A DNA stretch of 64,000 bases. It comes from JAXDLW01 sp050998755 (GTDB lineage Bacteria; Chloroflexota; Dormibacteria; DASZGP01). Position numbers and translations under genes: made by a program. Location: assembly GCA_050998755.1 (NCBI GenBank), contig JBPCPW010000011.1, positions 1 to 64,000 on the forward strand. Direction: 5' to 3'. This document shows, in pieces, positions 33,469 through 42,349 of this stretch; position 1 is the first letter of the stretch; every line of letters starts with the position of its first letter. Below the pieces are notes generated by a model. It saw only the letters and a list, made by a program, of their open reading frames with translations, did not search any database and was not told the origin of the DNA.

Positions 33469-34554
33469 ATGCTCCTGGACCAGATTGCCGGACATGACCG
33501 GGCCCGCGCGACGCTCAGGCGGGCGGTGACGGGGGACGCCCCGGCCCACGCCTACCTGTTCTTGGGGCCGCCCTCGGTGGGCAAGACGGCCACCGCGCTG
33601 GCCTTTGCCGCCGATCTCTTCGAGGTCGCCGGGACCCCCGTTCGGCGGGGCCTCCATGCCGACCTCTGGGTTGAGGACAGCGACAGCGAAACCATCAGCA
33701 TCGACGTCATCCGCCGTGACAGCAAGAGCAGGTCGGACAGCGCGGACGCATCCAGTGCCGGCGTGCCCGCCCAGCCGCTTCAAGCCTTCCTCGGTCTCCG
33801 CGGGATGCATTCAGACCGCCGGGTGGCGATCATCGCCAGGGCCGAGCGGCTCAAGGAAACCGCTGCGTCACCCCTGCTCAAGACCATCGAAGAACCCCCT
33901 GACGGTGCGGTTCTGATCCTCTGCGCCGAGGCCGCCGAACTTCTACCGACGACCATCCGCTCGCGCTGCCAGGTGCTCGAATTCTCCCGGCTGACCGAAG
34001 TGGACCTGCGCAACTTCGTCGCCGGTCGTGGCGCCGAGCTCCCAGGCGCGCTGCTCCGTCTCGCCCAGGGCCGGCCCGGCCTGGCCCTCGAACTGGCCGC
34101 CGACCCGGCCTCCGCGCAGCGCCGCCTTGACTGGGGCGAGGCCCTGGCAACAGTGGCAGCGGGGTCGTGGCTCGACATCGTCAGGCTCGGGGCGCGGTTC
34201 GGGGGCGCCGACAGCGCAAAGAACCGCGGCCTGGCCCGCGAGGCGCTGGACTGCTGGGAATGCTGGCTGCGCGATTTTGCCGCCGGGCGCGCCGGCGCCG
34301 CGGACCTCACCGAGGGGCCGATCGAGCCCGACGCCAGCCCCCTGGCCGGTGCCGCAGATTCCGAGCCCGCGGTCTCCGCGGCGGCGTGGGCCGAGGCCGC
34401 CGATACGCGCTTGGCGGGCCTGTCGCTGGCTGCCGTGCTGAGCATCTGGGAGAGCGCCCGGGAGGCCGCGGACCGCGTCGAGAACAACGTCAATCCCCGC
34501 CTGGCCATCGAGGTCTTCCTGGCCGACGTCCGCCGAGCCAACGCCGCGGCCTGA
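33469..34554 (+). CDS. holB: DNA polymerase III delta-prime subunit
   Basis: This is a clamp-loader AAA+ subunit. QIAGHDRARATLRRAV leads to a P-loop LGPPSVGKTATALAFA, and later blocks are ETAASPLLKTIEEPPDGAVL and LLPTTIRSRCQVLEF, the SRC sensor motif. The four-cysteine zinc module usual in this family is not seen. The start at 33469 is chosen over one at 33424 because the conserved region follows directly. The stop shares a base with the hisC start. Confidence 0.88.
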   Translation: MLLDQIAGHDRARATLRRAVTGDAPAHAYLFLGPPSVGKTATALAFAADLFEVAGTPVRRGLHADLWVEDSDSETISIDVIRRDSKSRSDSADASSAGVPAQPLQAFLGLRGMHSDRRVAIIARAERLKETAASPLLKTIEEPPDGAVLILCAEAAELLPTTIRSRCQVLEFSRLTEVDLRNFVAGRGAELPGALLRLAQGRPGLALELAADPASAQRRLDWGEALATVAAGSWLDIVRLGARFGGADSAKNRGLAREALDCWECWLRDFAAGRAGAADLTEGPIEPDASPLAGAADSEPAVSAAAWAEAADTRLAGLSLAAVLSIWESAREAADRVENNVNPRLAIEVFLADVRRANAAA

Positions 34555-35588
34555 TGTCGCGTTTTCGCAAACCTGCCCTGCAGGGCTTCGAGCCCTATGT
34601 GCCGGGTATCCAGCCGCCCGATGGCGAGGAGTGGGTGAAGCTCAACACCAACGAGTCCCCGTTCCCTCCCGCGCCCGGAGTGAGGGAGGCGATCGACGCC
34701 ACGGTGGATCGACTGCCCCTGTACCCGGACCCCGGCCAGACGGCCTTTCGCGAGGCTGTCGCCGAGGTCCTCGACGTACGCCCGGAAATGGTGGTCGCGG
34801 GTAACGGCGCCGACGAGGTCCTGGCGATGGCGGTGCGCGCGTACGTCCCCGCCGGCGGCACCGTCGCCTACCTCGAGCCCTCCTACACGCTGGTGCCCAA
34901 GCTCTGTGCCATCAACGAGGTCGTGGGCGAGGAGCACCCTTACACCGACGACTACCTGCTCCCTCGCAGCCTTATCGAATCCACGGCAGCGCTCAAGATC
35001 GTCACCAACCCGAACTCACCGACCGGCACGCTGGTCCCGCTCAGCGACATCGCCGACCTGTGCCGGGCCTCCCCCGGCGTGGTCCTCCTCGACGAGGCCT
35101 ACGTCGACTTCGCTCCCACCAGCGGACTCGAGCTCCTGGACGCGCACGAGAACCTGCTGCTGGTCCGTACCATGTCCAAGTCCTATAGCCTGGCGGGCCT
35201 GCGGGTTGGGTACGCGGTTGGCGCACCGGAGCTGGTCAAAGACCTCTGGGCCGTGAAGGACATCTGTAATGTCGGCCGGTTGCCACTGGCGGCCGGTGCC
35301 GTGGCGATCAAGGACCGAAAGCATTGGCGCCGGGGTGTCGACGACACCATCTTCAACCGCCAGCGACTCACCGCGGACCTCACCGCACGCGGCTGGCGGG
35401 TCCTGCCCTCGGGCTCCAACTTCATCTTCGCGGTTCCCCCGGTCCCCGCCGCCGAGGTTTACGAGCACCTCCTGCAGCGCAAGGTGCTGGTGCGGTATTT
35501 CGCGCGCCCGTCCGTCAGCCACGGCCTGCGCATCTCGATCGGCACTCGCGCGCAGTGCCAGGCGCTGCTTGACGCCATGCAGGCCTGA
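34554..35588 (+). CDS. hisC: Histidinol-phosphate aminotransferase
   Basis: This fold-type I PLP aminotransferase converts imidazole-acetol phosphate to histidinol phosphate. Motifs are KLNTNESPFPPAPGV, VAGNGADEVL, TNPNSPTGTLV, DEAYVDF and the PLP-lysine block RTMSKSYSLAGLRVGY with Lys209. The start is the ATG overlapping the holB stop (TGATG), giving 344 residues; the frame is open upstream as a holB shadow. No other his genes lie nearby, so it might instead serve aromatic amino acids. Confidence 0.92.
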   Translation: MSRFRKPALQGFEPYVPGIQPPDGEEWVKLNTNESPFPPAPGVREAIDATVDRLPLYPDPGQTAFREAVAEVLDVRPEMVVAGNGADEVLAMAVRAYVPAGGTVAYLEPSYTLVPKLCAINEVVGEEHPYTDDYLLPRSLIESTAALKIVTNPNSPTGTLVPLSDIADLCRASPGVVLLDEAYVDFAPTSGLELLDAHENLLLVRTMSKSYSLAGLRVGYAVGAPELVKDLWAVKDICNVGRLPLAAGAVAIKDRKHWRRGVDDTIFNRQRLTADLTARGWRVLPSGSNFIFAVPPVPAAEVYEHLLQRKVLVRYFARPSVSHGLRISIGTRAQCQALLDAMQA

Positions 35589-35590
35589 CG

Positions 35591-36562
35591 CTGGCTGAGC
35601 CGGTCTTCGTCACCTACCCGATCCCCAGCCCCGGGCTCCAGATGCTGTCCGAGAAGTTCGACGCGCGGGTGCACCCCGCGGACCCGCCACCAGACCGCGA
35701 CGGCATCATCGCGGGCGCGGCGGGCTGCCGCGGGCTGCTGACACTGGTGCGGGATCGTGTTGACGCGCAGATGCTGGAGCAGCTGCCCGAGCTCCGCGCG
35801 GTTGCCAATTACGGGGTGGGCTACGACAACATCGACGTGGGGGCGGCAACCGCGCGCGGGATCGTGGTGACCAACACCCCCGACGTCCTCACCGCAGCCA
35901 CCGCCGACCTGGCCTTGGCCCTGATGCTGGCCAGCACGCGTCGCACCGGCGAGGGTGAGCGCCTGGTGCGCTCGGGTCGGCCCTGGGCGTGGACTCCAAC
36001 CATGATGCTGGGCCTGGAGCTTGAGGGGGCCACGCTGGGCATCGTCGGGATGGGGCGGATCGGCATGGCTGTGGCTCGGCGAGCGCTGGGATTCGGCCTG
36101 CAGGTTGTCTACCAGGCGCGTTCCCAACACCCGGAAGCCGATGCGCTGGGGGCTCGGCGCACAGAATTCGATGACCTGCTGGCGGTGGCCGACATCGTCA
36201 GCCTGCACGTCGCCCTCACCGACCAGACGCGCCACCTCATCGATGAGCGGGCGCTGCGCCGCATGAAGCCCACCGCCCATCTCATCAATACCGCCCGTGG
36301 GCCGGTGGTCGACGAGGCGGCCCTAACCCGCGCCCTGGGCGAAGGCTGGATTGCCGGCGCGGGACTCGACGTCTACGAGCGCGAGCCGCGGGTCGAACCC
36401 GGGCTGCTGGAATTGGAGAATGTCGTCCTGCTGCCTCACCTCGGTAGCGCGACGACATGGGCCCGCAGTGAGATGGCTCGAGTGGCGGCGGCCAACCTCA
36501 TCGCGGCGCTAGGCGGGAGCCAGCCGCCCAACGCCGTGAACCCCGAGGTGCTGACGGGGTGA
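35591..36562 (+). CDS. D-2-hydroxyacid dehydrogenase (glyoxylate/phosphoglycerate type)
   Basis: An NAD-binding Rossmann motif GMGRIG lies about 135 residues after the ATG at 35642. The catalytic Arg (NTARGPVVDE), Glu (DVYEREP) and His (LLPHLGSATT) are all present. The family normally begins with a strand like VFVTYPIPSPGL, and that sequence is encoded in frame just upstream of the ATG. The only start candidates there are CTG at 35591 or 35585, 3-9 bases around the hisC stop. A CTG start is therefore proposed; from the ATG the first strand would be missing. The next gene overlaps by 4 bp. Confidence 0.85.
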   Translation: MAEPVFVTYPIPSPGLQMLSEKFDARVHPADPPPDRDGIIAGAAGCRGLLTLVRDRVDAQMLEQLPELRAVANYGVGYDNIDVGAATARGIVVTNTPDVLTAATADLALALMLASTRRTGEGERLVRSGRPWAWTPTMMLGLELEGATLGIVGMGRIGMAVARRALGFGLQVVYQARSQHPEADALGARRTEFDDLLAVADIVSLHVALTDQTRHLIDERALRRMKPTAHLINTARGPVVDEAALTRALGEGWIAGAGLDVYEREPRVEPGLLELENVVLLPHLGSATTWARSEMARVAAANLIAALGGSQPPNAVNPEVLTG

Positions 36563-37377
36563 CCGGGCGCCGCGAGCCCTCCCGGGGTCCCTTCAAGCTG
36601 CTGGCAATCGACATTGACGGCACCCTGGTTGACGGCACACTGGAGATCACGCCGGCCAACCTGGCCGCGCTCCAAGGCGCGATCGGGCGAGGGACGCGCG
36701 TGGTCCTGGCCACCGGGCGAATGTTCCGCTCCGCGCTGCGATACGCGGAGGAGATCGGGACAAATGAGCCCGTGATCTCGTACCAGGGTGCGGTCATCCG
36801 CATGCCCGATGGCAGCCTGGTGAGGGAATGGGCGATGAGCGCTGACGCGGCGCGGCTGGCGGTGTCTCTCTCGCGCCAGCTGGACCTTCACGTCAACCTC
36901 TACAAGGACGACAATTTCTACGTCGAGAAGATGTCCTCCGCCGCTCGCCGTTACGCGGACGTGGCCCGAGTTGAGCCGCTGCTGGTGGATGACCTCATGA
37001 CCGTCGCAGAGCACGGCTCGACCAAGGTGGTATTTGTCGACACCCCGGAGCGACTGCGCGAACTGGAGGGTCGGGTTCGCGCCGCGTTCGAGCCCGCCTC
37101 CCGGGTCACCTTCTCGATGCCTGACTTCCTGGAGGTGGTTGATGGCGACGTCAGCAAGGCGGCGGCACTGCATTTCGTTTGCGAACGCCATGGCATTGCG
37201 GAGCAGGAGGTGATCGCGGCGGGTGACGGACCCAACGACCGCGAGCTGTTCGAGTACTCCGGGCTCGCGGTGGCCCCCACAGATGCCATTGCCGAGGTGC
37301 TGGAGGCCGCCGATGCAACGATGCCGCCACCGGGCGAGGACGGCATCGCGTACCTCGTCGAGAAGTACCTAAGCTGA
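36559..37377 (+). CDS. Cof-type HAD hydrolase
   Basis: HAD motif I is LAIDIDGTLVDG (nucleophile Asp18, acid Asp20), motif II VVLATGR, and motif IV AAGDGPNDRELF, with a C2B-type cap between them. Such enzymes dephosphorylate sugar phosphates, flavin or PLP. The GTG start overlaps the previous stop by 4 bp (GTGA), so hisC, the dehydrogenase and this gene may be one transcript. The stop lies 51 bp before tRNA-Asp. Confidence 0.92.
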   Translation: MTGRREPSRGPFKLLAIDIDGTLVDGTLEITPANLAALQGAIGRGTRVVLATGRMFRSALRYAEEIGTNEPVISYQGAVIRMPDGSLVREWAMSADAARLAVSLSRQLDLHVNLYKDDNFYVEKMSSAARRYADVARVEPLLVDDLMTVAEHGSTKVVFVDTPERLRELEGRVRAAFEPASRVTFSMPDFLEVVDGDVSKAAALHFVCERHGIAEQEVIAAGDGPNDRELFEYSGLAVAPTDAIAEVLEAADATMPPPGEDGIAYLVEKYLS

Positions 37378-37428
37378 GGCAGCCCGGAACCTATAATCTG
37401 CTGTCCGGTGCAAGCCGGGACCTGGCGT

Positions 37429-37505
37429 GGCCCCGTAGCGCAGTTGGTTAGCGCGCCGCCCTGTCAAGGCGGAGGTCGCCGGTTCAAGTCCGGTCGGGGT
37501 CGCCA
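37429..37505 (+). tRNA. tRNA-Asp (GTC)
   Basis: The cloverleaf is complete. Acceptor GGCCCCG pairs with CGGGGTC (one G-U), the D-arm includes agcgcagttggttagcgc, and the anticodon stem ccgcc/ggcgg carries GTC at 37463-37465. The T-arm is gccggttcaagtccggt, followed by discriminator G and an encoded CCA. The degraded Wadjet-like locus begins within 70 bp of its 3' end, the usual insertion point for tRNA-targeting elements. Confidence 0.97.
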
Positions 37506-37571
37506 CAACTACAGATGGGGGCCAGGCCGTTGGGCGAAACGGCGCTGAGCGACGCTGAGGCAATACGATAG

Positions 37572-38102
37572 GTCGGCTGTGCCCGAAAGAGCGACGTCGA
37601 CGGCGTCCGGCTGGATGACCCCGAGGACCAGGGCGACTCGCGCACGCGCCGCCTGAGGGCGCTACTGCACACCCAGCCGGTCCACGAGTTGGAACTCAAC
37701 AAGGGCAACCGCGGAAAGACGAAGTACGCACCCTACGACCTTGTTCTGCTCCAACTCGAGGCCATCGACTACATCACCGACAACATGGATCCTCTGCACG
37801 GTGTCCTCGAGGAGGAGGTCCTGCGGCACCTGGCCCGGCTGGCGGCGGAGATGGCGTCGAAGCGTTCCCGCGCCGAGCACCGGGAGATCGCCGGCGTCGT
37901 GCTGAGCGGATTGGAAAACCAGGGCGAGGGACGCTTTCTGATCGGTTACAGCGACCCCACCAATCCCGCCACCAGGGTGCGGGCCGACGTGGAGTTGGTG
38001 CGACCGGTCCAGGGTGACGACGGGAGCATCGAACTGCGCGTCACCCCGCAGGCCATCAACCTCCTCCTCGATGCTCTCGACACCGATATCGAGAGCGCCG
38101 AG
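37572..38102 (+). pseudogene. Kleisin/JetA-like partner, remnant
   Basis: A frame without a start codon, preceded by an in-frame TAG, reads RRLRALLHTQPVHELELNKG, YAPYDLVLLQLEAIDYITDN, VLRHLARLAAEMASK and VTPQAINLLLDALDTDIESA. It is then cut and joined out of frame to an SMC-type ATPase tail. The helical pattern and position before an SMC-type ATPase and a JetD-like gene suggest the JetA/MksF kleisin role, but I base that mainly on context. It lies immediately after tRNA-Asp. Confidence 0.4.
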
Positions 38103-38104
38103 AC

Positions 38105-38812
38105 CTGGGGCGGATCGAGGAGGCCTCGAAGCTCCCAGCAGGCCTGGAGCCCTGGTCTGGGGTTCCGTTTGTCAAAGTCGGGTTCGAGCGCCCGCGCAGC
38201 GAAGAGGAGTGGCAGGTACGGCTGGGCGGGGTCCTGGAGGACTGGGTCCAGCGTCAGGAGATCCCGGCCAACAGCGGCATCACCATCCTGAGGCAGGCTG
38301 TCAAGCGGGCCAATGTCAGGAGCGTTGTACAAGAGGGAGCGGACGCCTCCAGCCCAACTCGCTCCGTGTTCCACGTCACCCTCCTCAAACCGGACGCCGT
38401 CCTCACCACTCAGCGCTACCCCGTCGAGGCGATGAAGTTCTCTGAAGGCCAGGATCTGACCACCGCGATCCTTCTCTACTGCACCTTCGTCAACCTTCGT
38501 GTCCGGCGCGGAGGCGACCCCAGCGGCGCCGCCGGTGCGCTCTGCCTCGATAATCCTATCGGCAAAGCCTCGCTGGAGAAGCTGATCGAGCTGCAGCGGC
38601 GAGTCGCCGAGATCAGGCAGGTGCAGATCATCGCCACCACCGGTGTCAAGGACCGTGAGGCGATCTCCCACTATCCGAAGATCGTGGGCCTGCGTCCGGT
38701 CCGGACGAGGGACGGCAAGAGGAAGTACCTGAGGGAGTCACCGGATCCGATGGGTCTGGGTCTCCAGAGTGGTATCGAGGCGGCGGAGCTCATCGTCAAA
38801 CCACAGGGTTGA
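38105..38812 (+). pseudogene. SMC/Rad50-like ATPase (JetC-like), C-terminal remnant
   Basis: The frame carries PFVKVGFERPRSEEEWQ, the signature-like FSEGQDLTTAILLYCTFVNL (ABC C-motif of SMC-type ATPases), the Walker B/D-loop region LCLDNPIGKASLEKLIEL, and the H-loop region VQIIATTGVKDREAI. These are the last ~230 residues of a protein normally over 1000 long. The N-terminal Walker A and coiled coils are missing. The next gene starts by a TTG overlapping its stop, as in Wadjet operons where JetC precedes JetD. Confidence 0.62.
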
Positions 38813-39332
38813 GCCTCTCGCGCACTGCGGGCGAGATCGACCGCGCCCTCCGCGCCGACGGGCGCAACGGGTCGAGCTTGCGCGGGTTCGGGACCTCGTG
38901 CACCGGCTCGAGCCAGAGGTTTCGGCATCCGTGTCGAAGCGGCGCCGTTTGCGTGACATATTGGACGAACTCGAGCACGCGGGCCGAATCTCGCTGCCCC
39001 GCGGTACCAGGAGCTATGAGCGTTTGGAGCAACCTCCGCTGCCACGCCGGGTGACCCTCGAGGGCGTTCCACCCCGTCAGTCACGGAACGCTCCAAACGC
39101 GGCAACTCACCCGTGGCGCCCAGAGCTCCGCTGGGCCGCGATGATGCGACCAGCTTTGCGGAAGGCCGAGATGGAGGTGCTCCTGCAGATCACCGAATAC
39201 CTCAACCTGTCTTCGCATGGAGGCATGGTCGTGCCGATGCAGGAGCGGTCTCTTGAGATATTCGGTCGCGAAAAGCGCCTTGGCGACCTGTACGGGCAGC
39301 GGCTCTTCCTCGCGCGCAGAGGCGCCACCTGA
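38809..39332 (+). pseudogene. JetD-like (DUF3322/DUF2220) protein, truncated and frameshifted
   Basis: TTG at 38809 opens SLSRTAGEIDRALRADG. The frame is lost near 38870-38880 and continues in another as ARVRDLVHRLEPEVSASVSK, RLRDILDELEHAGRISLPRG and WRPELRWAA. It ends MQERSLEIFGREKRLGDLYG at the stop 39332. The RSLExFGxEKxL block is typical of the JetD family as I know it. The TOPRIM nuclease half is missing. With the ATPase tail it indicates a decayed Wadjet-type plasmid-defence operon. Confidence 0.58.
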
Positions 39333-39351
39333 AGAGTGTTCCGAGCCTGTA

Positions 39352-39378
39352 TGAGCACAATGTAGTAACCTGTGCTCA
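39352..39378 (+). promoter_or_regulatory. Palindromic operator of the RHH/DUF5615 toxin-antitoxin operon
   Basis: tgagcaca (39352-39359) and tgtgctca (39371-39378) are perfect 8-bp inverted repeats with 11 bases between them, ending 3 bp before the antitoxin ATG at 39382. The position and symmetry fit autorepression by the ribbon-helix-helix antitoxin. Confidence 0.65.
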
Positions 39379-39381
39379 CGC

Positions 39382-39807
39382 ATGGTCGCGAACGCTGAAG
39401 AGAAGGTCCACGTGTCGTTTCGGCTCCCGAGGTCGCTCGTGGCTTCGATAGACGAGATCGCCGAACGCACCGGGGGGTCGCGGGCGCACGCCGCCGAGGT
39501 GCTTCTTGATGAGGGCGTCCGCAGCACGCGCCATCCTGGGATCGTGTTTCGGCCGGGCCCGGCCGGGCGCCGAGCCGCGGTCGTCGGTGGCCCAGACGTG
39601 TGGGAGGTGGTGTCGGTCTGGAGGGAGAACGACAGCGACATTCGAACAACCGCCGACTACCTGAGTCTCCCGTTAGTCGTAGTCACCAGCGCACTCGACT
39701 ACTACCACTGGTATTCTGCGGAAGTCGATGACTGGATCCGGCGCAACGATGCCGAGGCCCGGCGCGTTGAGACGCGCTCGCGCCAGGCAGCGGCTCCTCC
39801 GCGCTGA
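39382..39807 (+). CDS. RHH plus DUF433-like antitoxin
   Basis: Residues ~8-45 are a ribbon-helix-helix DNA-binding domain (KVHVSFRLPRSLVASIDEIA, AHAAEVLLDEGVRS). Residues ~50-125 resemble DUF433 antitoxins (PGIVFRPGPAGRRAAVVGG, DVWEVVSVWRENDSD, ADYLSLPLVVVTSALDYY). The combination gives DNA binding and toxin neutralisation in one 141-residue protein. It is followed with no gap by the PIN-like toxin, and an 8-bp palindrome lies at its start. The ATG is 3 bp past the palindrome, so the mRNA leader must be very short. Confidence 0.78.
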   Translation: MVANAEEKVHVSFRLPRSLVASIDEIAERTGGSRAHAAEVLLDEGVRSTRHPGIVFRPGPAGRRAAVVGGPDVWEVVSVWRENDSDIRTTADYLSLPLVVVTSALDYYHWYSAEVDDWIRRNDAEARRVETRSRQAAAPPR

Positions 39808-40182
39808 TTGCGCCTTCTGCTCGACGAGCACTTCAGCCCGACAATCGCAGAGCAACTTCGGGACCACGGTCACGATGTCGTCGCCCTGGTCGAGTTGAGT
39901 CACCTGCGGTCCAGACCGGACGAGGATGTCCTCGACTACGCAACGGCGGGAGGACGCGCAGTGGTGACAGAGAATGTGGTCGACTTTGTGCTGCTCCACG
40001 AGGCGTGGCGCAAGCGTGGCGACCTGCACTCGGGCATCGTGCTCAGTTCATCCCGGCGATTTCCCCGGACTAAGACGGGGGTCGGGCGGCTGGTGAGTGC
40101 TCTCGCAGATCTGCTCGATCAGACGACGGAGGACGAAGTCTTCGATGGGAGGTTGACCTGGCTGCCGGAGAAACCTCCTTGA
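39808..40182 (+). CDS. DUF5615 PIN-like toxin
   Basis: The 124-residue protein opens RLLLDEHFSPTIAEQLRDHG, the start of the DUF5615/Mut7-C-like PIN fold with the first acidic pair. It continues DEDVLDYATAGGRAVVTENV and DFVLLHEAW, giving further acidic positions. It is probably a ribonuclease inhibited by the preceding antitoxin. The TTG start follows the antitoxin TGA directly, ensuring lower, coupled translation. Intact. Confidence 0.82.
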   Translation: MRLLLDEHFSPTIAEQLRDHGHDVVALVELSHLRSRPDEDVLDYATAGGRAVVTENVVDFVLLHEAWRKRGDLHSGIVLSSSRRFPRTKTGVGRLVSALADLLDQTTEDEVFDGRLTWLPEKPP

Positions 40183-40321
40183 CCCGTTCTCGGCATGACC
40201 GCCTCACCCCAGTTCGCGTGTCAGGGAATCACCAAAATTTCCACGTGACCGAGCCGCCTGGGGGCAATGGTCGCTCCCAAACCTCCGGCTCCAAGTCGTG
40301 GCCAGCCGTGGTTCGCTCTGA

Positions 40322-41353
40322 CTAGTGCCCGTGGCGCGCTGCGGCGGCGGCAAAGCCGGCGCTGCCCGCGGCGCAAACGTGGTCCCAGTCGAAGACGTGG
40401 TCGTCGTACTGGACCATGAACACCGGGCCGCCGGTCAGGGAGTTGCCGCCGGAGCATAGTCCGGGGGCCATCTGCGGGTCGCCCACCACCGCCAGCCAGG
40501 TGGGCACGCCCGGCTTGAAGGGGTCCGGCAGGATCTGCGCCCACTGGTCGGCGCTGGAGTAGATTCCCACGTCAAGGTTGCGCGAGTGGACCGCGTCGAT
40601 CGCACCCTGGACGGTGCGAGAGTTCCAGTCCAGGTTGTCGCTCCAGTTGTTGCCCACCTCGACGTCCAGCCACCAGAAGGTGGACGAGATGCCCTGTGAG
40701 CCGGCGCGGCCCATGGCGTCGGTGACCGATTGCCAGCCGTAGTCGTACGCCCTGCAGAGGTGGTCCGACGTGCCGCAGTTGTGCGGGCCGGTGGAGCTGC
40801 CACCGATCTCCAGGTTGACGTACACCTGGGCGCCCCCGGCCATCTGGCTGGCCTTCGACCAGCCGTACTGGTCCGCCAGGCACGGGTTGGTGGTGAACGG
40901 TCGACCATTGGTCACGCCGATCACGCCGACGTCATGTCTGCCCGGGACCGAGCCACCACACTGGGGCCACGAGATGTCACTGCCCCACCCGGCTCGGGAG
41001 GGCGTTGGGGCCGGCGCCGACACCGCGGGGGCCGCCGCGATGGCGCCGGCCTTCTTGACGGGGACGACCGCCCGGCTGCCCCCGGCGGGCGCCTTTTGAC
41101 GGCTGGGCGGGGCCACGAGGATGAATACACCGCCGGCGTCAGGCAGGGCGGTGGTCAGCCGAGAGCGGGATGCCATCTGCTCAAGGGGTCGTGGTATGGG
41201 GGCGCTGGCGTCGGCCGGGGTCACCCGCAACCGGGAGGCCACCGTCCCAGCGTGGGCATGCGGCAGGACCCACAGCGCGCCGACCGCCAGCAGCACGGTG
41301 AGGTGCATAACCAGGCGCGGCCAGGCAGAACTCAGGTATCCCCCTCTTGTCAC
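40322..41353 (-). CDS. Secreted GH25-like / DUF1906-like protein
   Basis: A signal sequence (LVMHLTVLLAVGALWVLPHAHA) is followed by a ~100-residue Pro/Ala-rich linker and a C-terminal domain of about 210 residues. This carries GWGSDISWPQCGG, VGVIGVTNGRPF, WWLDVEVGNNWS, AIDAVHSRNLDVGIYSS and VQYDDHVFDWD. The D-x-E (LDVE) and TIM-barrel order resemble GH25 lysozyme-like and DUF1906 proteins of actinobacteria. It may bind or cut cell-wall glycan. The GTG start has aggtga upstream. It is divergent from the lipoprotein gene. Confidence 0.75.
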   Translation of the reverse strand: MTRGGYLSSAWPRLVMHLTVLLAVGALWVLPHAHAGTVASRLRVTPADASAPIPRPLEQMASRSRLTTALPDAGGVFILVAPPSRQKAPAGGSRAVVPVKKAGAIAAAPAVSAPAPTPSRAGWGSDISWPQCGGSVPGRHDVGVIGVTNGRPFTTNPCLADQYGWSKASQMAGGAQVYVNLEIGGSSTGPHNCGTSDHLCRAYDYGWQSVTDAMGRAGSQGISSTFWWLDVEVGNNWSDNLDWNSRTVQGAIDAVHSRNLDVGIYSSADQWAQILPDPFKPGVPTWLAVVGDPQMAPGLCSGGNSLTGGPVFMVQYDDHVFDWDHVCAAGSAGFAAAAARHGH

Positions 41354-41422
41354 TCACCTCACAGTAGGGTCGTGTTCCTAAAGCGAGGTGCAGGACTCGT
41401 AAATGTTTGTTAACCGCTCGCG

Positions 41423-41469
41423 ACGGCCCGACCAGCACCCCGGGGTTGAGGAGCCTGATGGGTCGGGGG
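41423..41469. repeat. 47-bp direct repeat, left copy
   Basis: The segment starting acggcccgaccagcacccc matches 42352-42399 with one substitution and one inserted base. The right copy is the 3' end of the flavoprotein gene; this left copy is an orphan fragment of that gene end. The two copies bracket a lipoprotein gene of the opposite strand. Confidence 0.85.
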
Positions 41470-41518
41470 TTGCGGTGTGGATGAGGTGGAGTGGACCTGA
41501 AGGCCTAGTCTGAGCATC

Positions 41519-42295
41519 ATGACGGTTGTCTGTCGACTCCTCCCAGTGCTGTTCATCCCCCTGCTGGCCGGCTGCACGTCCTCGCTCCAGGCCAAGCCCG
41601 CTCCGCCACCGAGTCCCCTCCTCGCTTGGCCCGCTCGAGGCGAGCTGGCTCACGACCAGACCTTCATCGCCGCGGCTACTGCTGCGTGGGACGCAGGGTT
41701 CCAGCCCCACGGGCCCGCTCGACCTCCGATTGCTTCTGTTCCGCCACATTCCGGCCCGGTCAAGGTCCTGTTTGCCGGCGCACTCCCTACCGGACGTCTT
41801 GCTGTGCTGGAGGGCAGAAACACTAGCGGCGCCGCGCGCCTGGTTGTCGTCAGCACCCCACTTGCCGATCCGACGGGGGAAGAATCCAAACTGGAGCTGA
41901 CGAACAATGTGGCGGCCCCGGCGCCGGCACAAACGCATGCGCTCGTGCTGCCCCGGTCATTGCTGGATACCGGGCCTGGCGAGAATCGGAGTCTGATGTA
42001 CCGCCACATCTCGGTAGTCGCCCTGGGCGAGCCAGGCACGAACATCGGGCGCTCATCATTGACCTATTCGGCGAGCACGAGTCCAACCCCGTCGCAAAAT
42101 ATGCCACTCCTGGCCGGCGTCGCCGTCCTCAACCTGACTGCGACGCGGCCTCCCGACAAGGACGAGTGGACGGGTACAGCGACTGCCGTCGCGGCACGCC
42201 TGGTGCTGCTCAGCGACCGCGAGCGCACCTACAACGTCGACCTGGCACGGACAACCAACGAGCTGGCGTGGGCAAGCTGCCCGGTTTGCAACTGA
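41519..42295 (+). CDS. Putative lipoprotein of unknown function
   Basis: The 258-residue protein starts MTVVCRLLPVLFIPLLAGCT, a clean lipoprotein signal with lipobox LLAGC. The mature part is beta-rich with GPVKVLFAGALPTGRLAVLE and a C-terminal segment TATAVAARLVLLSDRE, ending in two cysteines (CPVC). I do not recognise a family. It lies between direct repeats made from the end of the downstream flavoprotein gene, suggesting the segment was inserted there. Transcription is convergent with the flavoprotein gene. Confidence 0.65.
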   Translation: MTVVCRLLPVLFIPLLAGCTSSLQAKPAPPPSPLLAWPARGELAHDQTFIAAATAAWDAGFQPHGPARPPIASVPPHSGPVKVLFAGALPTGRLAVLEGRNTSGAARLVVVSTPLADPTGEESKLELTNNVAAPAPAQTHALVLPRSLLDTGPGENRSLMYRHISVVALGEPGTNIGRSSLTYSASTSPTPSQNMPLLAGVAVLNLTATRPPDKDEWTGTATAVAARLVLLSDRERTYNVDLARTTNELAWASCPVCN

Positions 42296-42349
42296 AGTCG
42301 TCGGGCTTGGGGCTGAGACGAACGATGGAGCAGTCATCTACTCCGTTCC

